Shown here piece after piece: positions 8,615-11,605 of a stretch of 11,605 bases of DNA. The notes under the pieces are model-generated. The model saw only the letters and a program-made list of their open reading frames with translations, searched no databases and was not told the DNA's origin. Each line of letters starts with the position of its first letter. Position 1 is the first letter of the stretch. Both the position numbers and the translations under genes were made by a program. Source of the stretch: an uncultured Victivallales bacterium (GTDB lineage: Bacteria > Verrucomicrobiota > Lentisphaeria > Oligosphaerales > JAFGRS01); contig CAILKC010000075.1 in the NCBI GenBank assembly GCA_903834675.1, positions 1 through 11,605 of the forward strand, given 5' to 3'.

Positions 8615-8634
8615 CCGGCACGGAGCCGTGCCGG
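8615..8634. promoter_or_regulatory. Perfect 9+9 bp palindrome upstream of the minus-strand hydrolase
   Basis: CCGGCACGG and CCGTGCCGG are exact reverse complements separated by AG. The site is 73-92 nt upstream of the ATG at 8542. On the minus strand a TAGAAT box (complement of 8593-8598) would be a -10 element; with it, the palindrome occupies the -35 and upstream region, where a regulator could bind. No good -35 hexamer is visible, which would suit an activator-dependent promoter. It could equally be a REP-like hairpin, since GC-rich palindromes are common in this DNA. Confidence 0.35.
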
Positions 8635-8708
8635 CAAGGCAGAGGCAGTGACTCGGCGCAGGTCAGTTCCGTAGGTGGTGACTTGCGCCCCAGTGACTCA
8701 ATCCCGCT

Positions 8709-8737
8709 TGTACTGTGGGCGGGAACCCGACTATATT
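8709..8737 (+). promoter_or_regulatory. Candidate sigma70-type promoter for the structured RNA/leader
   Basis: TTGTAC (8709-8714) and TATATT (8732-8737) are separated by exactly 17 nt. The -10 box matches TATAAT at five of six positions, while the -35 box matches only in TTG. Transcription would begin near 8744, just before a hairpin CGCGG-ATAG-CCGCG (8746-8759). It points toward the structured region and the exported protein gene at 9131. Confidence 0.4.
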
Positions 8738-8743
8738 GAGAGG

Positions 8744-9073
8744 GCCGCGGATAGCCGCGACCGGCACCGCTCAGCACACGCCAGGAGAGCAGGTGAAGGG
8801 CTCAGGCATTTGCCGCAGGGCGGTTTATTTTTCCGGGCGCTAGGCGCCTTGGATGGCCGCTGGCGGGGTCGGCCCGGTTCGGTGTACCGGCTTTCCAGCC
8901 ACAGGCTGGGCCGCCCGCAGGGCGGAAGCCGGAATCCCCCCACCCTAAGACCGCCTGAAGGCCGGACACCGAACCGAACCGCAAGCGTGCCCGTTATCTT
9001 AAAACAGCCCTGCATTTGCCGACGGACTGGTTGCACTAGGTACGTCGGCAACGTAAGGTGTGCAGGTTTTTTC
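8744..9073 (+). ncRNA. Candidate structured RNA or long 5' leader (unrecognised)
   Basis: This region is bounded by a promoter-like sequence and a terminator-like hairpin. Inside, in order, are hairpins CGCGG-ATAG-CCGCG (8746-8759), GGCGC-TAG-GCGCC (8836-8848) and a nested element at 8875-8976. The outer stem of that element, CGGTTCGGTGT/ACACCGAACCG, is a perfect 11 bp. Within it CCGGCTTTCC (8887-8896) can pair with GGAAGCCGG (8924-8932), enclosing AGCC-ACA-GGCT and GCCC-GCA-GGGC as a three-way junction. I found no known RNA family that fits. It may be an independent ncRNA or the leader of the gene at 9131; a dispersed repeat is the main alternative. Confidence 0.35.
9009..9072 (+). terminator. 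Two-part hairpin abutting a T6 run (terminator or attenuator)
   Basis: The lower stem CCTGCA (9009-9014) / TGCAGG (9061-9066) and the upper stem TTGCCGACG (9016-9024) / CGTCGGCAA (9043-9051) are both perfect. They are separated by an uneven internal loop (1 nt against 9 nt). TTTTTT follows immediately at 9067-9072, the hallmark of an intrinsic terminator. It lies only 58 nt before the start codon at 9131, so it may act as an attenuator. The upstream copy of TTGCCG at 8810-8815 could compete for the 3' arm. Confidence 0.5.
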
Positions 9074-9130
9074 TTGTTGTTGTCGTGGGTACGACGCTGA
9101 GTTGAGTCGTTTGAGGAAAGGGCCTGAACG

Positions 9131-9973
9131 GTGAACACACGTGGCAGACGGTGGGTGCTCCGGATCTCGGCGGCGCTGGCGCTATGCGCTCCGGTCATGC
9201 AAGCGCAGGGTGGCATGGTCAACGACGCCATCGTTAAGAGCGAGCTGTATGTCTGGAACCGCTTCGCCGACTTGCTCGAGACCCTGAGGTGCGGCGTCGC
9301 CGTGGGTCCGTGCGTCGGTGCGGAAATAGCCGTCACCGAACATGCCATGCTCGGGGCTCTCGCGGCGGTGGAGGCAGGCGCCTCCTTCCCGCATTTCGTA
9401 CCGCCCCTCTGGTTGGTTCCTTACGCCGAGGAGGCAACACCCATCATCAGCGTGCATGAAGGCGTCTACGCAACCCTCGCCTACGGCCCCGTACGCAAGG
9501 AGAACTCGACCGAGGTAGCCCGCCATTTCGACCGCGATCCGTTGGACCTGAGCGTCAACCTGGGCCTGGGCATGGCACACGCCTACGCGGCCGTCAAGAC
9601 CAACCAGATCATCGACTTCGGCGCCGGTCTCGTCGGTTACGATCCGGCCAATGACGATGCCAAGCTCGATCCCACCGTCCGCCGCGCCCCCGCCGACCAG
9701 TTTGGCCGCGCTCTGGGAAACCTCTTCTTCGGCTGGTTCGAAGTGGGCCGGAATATGATCCGCATCGGTCGCGAAGAGGGCGACGTCGCCGGCTTCACCA
9801 AGGGCCTCGGCCTCGGCTTCTGGCGCACCGGCGTCCGCGAGGTGGTCGGCGTCTTCGAACTGGTCACCTTCCCCTTCGGCTGGAGCGCTGTGGTCGAGCC
9901 TGAGTACATCTTCCAGACGTCCTATACCACCAGTTGGAGCCTGAACCACCCAGAATTCAAAAACCAGTACTGA
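9131..9973 (+). CDS. Exported exosortase-associated-type protein (TIGR04073-like)
   Basis: The product is 280 residues from a GTG start, with a Sec signal peptide (Arg-rich 4-11, hydrophobic 'ISAALALCAPVM', cleavage near MQA-QG at 25/26). The C-terminal part (about 175-270) matches what I know of TIGR04073: 'FGRALGNLFFGWFEVGRNM', then 'GLGLGFWRTGVREVVGVFE', then 'VTFPF' and 'VVEPEYIF'. That family is linked by genome context with exosortase systems; its biochemical role is unknown. The N-terminal half (about 30-170) appears to be an added domain ('WNRFADLLE', 'CGVAVGPCVGAEI', 'LGLGMAH') with repeated G-x-G beta-strand character, perhaps an outer-membrane or cell-envelope fold. The ribosome site is probably AAGGG (9118-9122), 8 nt from the GTG. 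No exosortase or PEP-CTERM protein is visible in the window. Confidence 0.82.
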   Translation: MNTRGRRWVLRISAALALCAPVMQAQGGMVNDAIVKSELYVWNRFADLLETLRCGVAVGPCVGAEIAVTEHAMLGALAAVEAGASFPHFVPPLWLVPYAEEATPIISVHEGVYATLAYGPVRKENSTEVARHFDRDPLDLSVNLGLGMAHAYAAVKTNQIIDFGAGLVGYDPANDDAKLDPTVRRAPADQFGRALGNLFFGWFEVGRNMIRIGREEGDVAGFTKGLGLGFWRTGVREVVGVFELVTFPFGWSAVVEPEYIFQTSYTTSWSLNHPEFKNQY

Positions 9974-10108
9974 CCTTGGGCACGCTTACATCCGCCATTT
10001 TCCGAACGTTTAGCTACAAACGTAACCTATCAGACACTACCGGCAGCAAGTTACAGTGGGGACATAATAGGGACAGACGACCAGCAGCCTGTCACCACTG
10101 GCGAGCCT

Positions 10109-10139
10109 ACCCCGGCGCCCTCGGCCGGGGTTCTTCTTT
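10109..10139 (+). terminator. Intrinsic terminator-like hairpin
   Basis: CCCCGGC (10110-10116) pairs with GCCGGGG (10124-10130), extended by an A-T pair at 10109/10131, with a 7-nt loop. It is followed by the T-rich TTCTTCTTT. It lies 136 nt after the stop of the exported-protein gene and is the best candidate for ending that transcript. The T-tract is interrupted by C's, so efficiency may be moderate. Confidence 0.5.
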
Positions 10140-10141
10140 GC

Positions 10142-10275
10142 CCCGCCACAGGCCCGCAGTGGTGGATAGCCGCCTGCGGCGCTGCCCGCCGCTGCGGGCG
10201 GGTGTCGGCGGCCGTCCATTGCGATGCCTGGCTCCTGGGGCCGCCGTGGGGGCGGTAACGGCACATGCTGCCGTT
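10142..10275. repeat. Run of GC-rich hairpins in the intergenic region
   Basis: No gene is supported in 9974-10379. After the terminator there is a succession of inverted repeats: an imperfect CCGCCAC/GTGGTGG pair, GCCG/CGGC (10169-10180), GCCCGC-CGCT-GCGGGC (10184-10199), CGGCGGCC/GGCCGCCG (10206-10213/10239-10246) and AACGGCA-CATGC-TGCCGTT (10257-10275). This could be a REP-like cluster or a structured RNA. High GC content raises the chance of such pairs, but the density is notable. Confidence 0.35.
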
Positions 10276-10295
10276 CCCCTCTGTCGCTTGCCGCT

Positions 10296-10323
10296 TTGAC
10301 ACCCCGCCCGTCCCGGCTATTCT
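10296..10323 (+). promoter_or_regulatory. Sigma70-type promoter for the restriction-modification gene
   Basis: A perfect -35 hexamer TTGACA (10296-10301) is followed after 16 nt by TATTCT (10318-10323), a four-of-six -10 box with the conserved TA and final T. Transcription would start near 10330, giving a leader of about 50 nt before the ATG at 10380. It is the strongest promoter-like sequence in the window. Confidence 0.6.
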
Positions 10324-10379
10324 ACGGCGCAGACGTTGAGGCGCGGTGGAGTCTTTCTGTTTGTCGGGAATCACCAGAC

Positions 10380-11605
10380 ATGGCGGACCACGAAGGCACC
10401 ACGCCCGAGGTGGAGAGCTTCATCACCCGTTGGCTGGGCTCCGGCGCCTCCGAGCGCGCCAACTACCAGCTCTTCCTGTCGGGCTTGTGCCGCCTGCTGG
10501 GCGTACCGGAGCCTGAGCCCGCCACCCCTGACGCCAGCCGCAACGCCTACGTTTTCGAGCGCGCGGTCACCTTCACCGATGGCGACGGCCGGACGACCAC
10601 GAACTTCATCGACCTCTACAAGCGCGGCTGCCTGGTGCTGGAAGCCAAGCAGGGCTCCGAGCCCGCCCCCGCCGACGACGAGCCGGTGTTGTCCGACGAG
10701 ATGCGCGCCCTGCGGGCCAGCCTCAAGCGCGGCACTGCCAGGCGCGGCACGGGCGCCTGGGACGCCGCCATGCTGCGGGCCAGGGGCCAGGGGGACCAGT
10801 ACATCCGCGCCCTGCCGGCCACCGAGGGCCGCCCGCCGTTCCTCGTCGTAGTCGACGTCGGCTACTCCATCGAGCTCTACAGCGAGTTCACCTGTACCGG
10901 CGGCACCTACACGCCGTTCCCGGCGGCCGGCAGTCACCGCATCTTCCTGGAGGACTTGGGGAACCCCGACCTGCGTGAACGCCTGCGCCTGGTTTGGACC
11001 GACCCCCAGGCGCTGGACCCTTCCCGGCGCAGTGCCCGCGTCACCCGCGAGATTGCCGCCAAGCTCGGGGCACTGGCCATCGCCCTGGAGCAGGCCGGGC
11101 ACGACCCGCACGCCGTGGCCGACTTCCTCATGCGCTGTCTGTTTACCATGTTCGCCGAGGACGTCTGGCTGCTGCCCAAGGACAGCTTCAAGAACCTGCT
11201 GGTGAAGCTGCGCGACACGCCTGAGCACTTCGTGCCGATGGCCGAAGAGCTCTGGCAGAAGATGAACACCGGCGGCTTCTCCGTGAGCCTGGGCCTGCCC
11301 GTCCTGTGGTTCAACGGCGGGCTCTTCGAGGACGCCACGGCCCTGCCGCTGACCCGTGACCAGCTCCTGCTCCTGACCGAGGCTGCCGGCAGCGACTGGC
11401 GCGAGGTCGAGCCCGCCATCTTCGGCACGCTGTTGGAGCGCGCCCTTGATCCGGTGGAACGCCACAAGCTCGGGGGGCACTTCACCCCGCGTGCCTATGT
11501 CGAGCGCCTGGTACAGCGCACCGTCATGGCGCCGCTCCGGGCCGAGTGGGAAGCGGTGCAGACCGCCGCTGTCACCCTCGCCAACAGCGGCGACCTCGCC
11601 AAAGC
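10380..11605 (+). CDS. MmeI-like type IIL restriction-modification enzyme, 5' part only
   Basis: The first 408 residues are present; the gene runs off the right edge (full family members are roughly 900 residues or more). The N-terminal nuclease domain opens with 'VESFITRWL...ERANYQLFL' and has '[17 protein letters not shown]', giving D78-X9-E88-X-K90, the same spacing as the MmeI PD-(D/E)xK site. The helical connector follows (about 215-290: '[14 protein letters not shown]', '[20 protein letters not shown]'). 'WFNGGLF' (310-316), '[16 protein letters not shown]' (343-358) and '[12 protein letters not shown]' (367-378) then introduce the adenine methyltransferase domain, whose FxGxG-type and NPPY/F motifs lie outside. 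These single-chain enzymes methylate one strand of the site and cut at a distance using SAM. The ATG at 10380 has GGGA at 10366-10369, and no earlier in-frame start looks better. It may belong to a defence cluster continuing to the right. Confidence 0.9.
   Translation, partial: MADHEGTTPEVESFITRWLGSGASERANYQLFLSGLCRLLGVPEPEPATPDASRNAYVFERAVTFTDGDGRTTTNFIDLYKRGCLVLEAKQGSEPAPADDEPVLSDEMRALRASLKRGTARRGTGAWDAAMLRARGQGDQYIRALPATEGRPPFLVVVDVGYSIELYSEFTCTGGTYTPFPAAGSHRIFLEDLGNPDLRERLRLVWTDPQALDPSRRSARVTREIAAKLGALAIALEQAGHDPHAVADFLMRCLFTMFAEDVWLLPKDSFKNLLVKLRDTPEHFVPMAEELWQKMNTGGFSVSLGLPVLWFNGGLFEDATALPLTRDQLLLLTEAAGSDWREVEPAIFGTLLERALDPVERHKLGGHFTPRAYVERLVQRTVMAPLRAEWEAVQTAAVTLANSGDLAK

Noticed and set aside
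8779..8798. GCCAGGAGA resembles the cobalamin riboswitch B12 box, with GGGAA upstream at 8721
   Set aside because: The box diverges after the core (GCAGG instead of CCTGC), and the conserved middle elements before the box are absent. GGGAA also lies upstream of the proposed transcription start.
8782..8815. GGAGAGCAGGTGA resembles conserved pieces of THF and glycine riboswitches
   Set aside because: The remaining conserved segments and their closing stems are not found at workable distances; a short match in GC-rich DNA is not enough.
8675..9100. Plus-strand open frame of 141 codons across the structured region
   Set aside because: It runs through the hairpins and the T6 terminator, has no recognisable domain or ribosome site, and its arginine/glycine/proline-rich composition is typical of a chance frame in GC-rich DNA.
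10040..10068. CATAAT at 10063-10068 as a promoter -10 box
   Set aside because: No acceptable -35 box lies 16-18 nt upstream, and the terminator-like hairpin follows shortly after.
10336..10851. Plus-strand frame of 171 codons starting at TTG 10336
   Set aside because: It overlaps the MmeI-like gene in another frame and its product is a proline/serine/arginine-rich shadow.
10371..11480. Minus-strand open frame (369 codons) opposite the MmeI-like gene
   Set aside because: The plus strand encodes an unmistakable MmeI-type nuclease motif and conserved connector, so the minus frame is a shadow.

Overview
High-GC bacterial DNA (about two thirds G+C by eye) with GC-rich intergenic hairpins and several secreted carbohydrate-active proteins. 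A protein of the exosortase-associated TIGR04073 type points to the PVC superphylum (Verrucomicrobiota, Lentisphaerota, Kiritimatiellota or Planctomycetota). That placement is inferred from gene content; no rRNA or tRNA gene is visible.

Layout. Bases 1-361 hold no convincing gene. The first ~165 bases look like the end of a hairpin-rich dispersed repeat. Next comes a two-gene overlapping unit (362-1751): a small cysteine-cluster protein followed by a lipoprotein resembling glycoside hydrolase family 99/71 barrels but lacking the expected catalytic glutamates. A very large exported GH101/GH129-like hydrolase follows (1977-5507). It runs convergently into a large exported DUF5060 + GH5-like hydrolase on the minus strand (5576-8542). 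The convergent gap is 68 bases and contains only a UUCG hairpin.

The 588-base gap at 8543-9130 is the most unusual stretch. It has a perfect 9+9 bp palindrome upstream of the minus-strand gene. After it come a plausible plus-strand promoter, a dense set of nested hairpins including a possible three-way junction, and a two-part hairpin directly abutting six T's. This looks like an undescribed structured RNA: either an independent ncRNA or a leader/attenuator for the downstream gene. That gene (9131-9973) encodes an exported TIGR04073-like protein.

The 406-base gap at 9974-10379 contains an intrinsic-terminator-like hairpin, a run of further hairpins, and a good sigma70-type promoter (TTGACA-N16-TATTCT). 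The promoter leads into the 5' part of an MmeI-like (type IIL) restriction-modification gene that runs off the right edge. It carries an exact D-X9-E-X-K nuclease motif; its methyltransferase catalytic motifs lie beyond the window.

Together, the left three quarters suggest extracellular glycan breakdown or handling (three GH-fold proteins, all with export signals). The right edge may begin a restriction/defence region.
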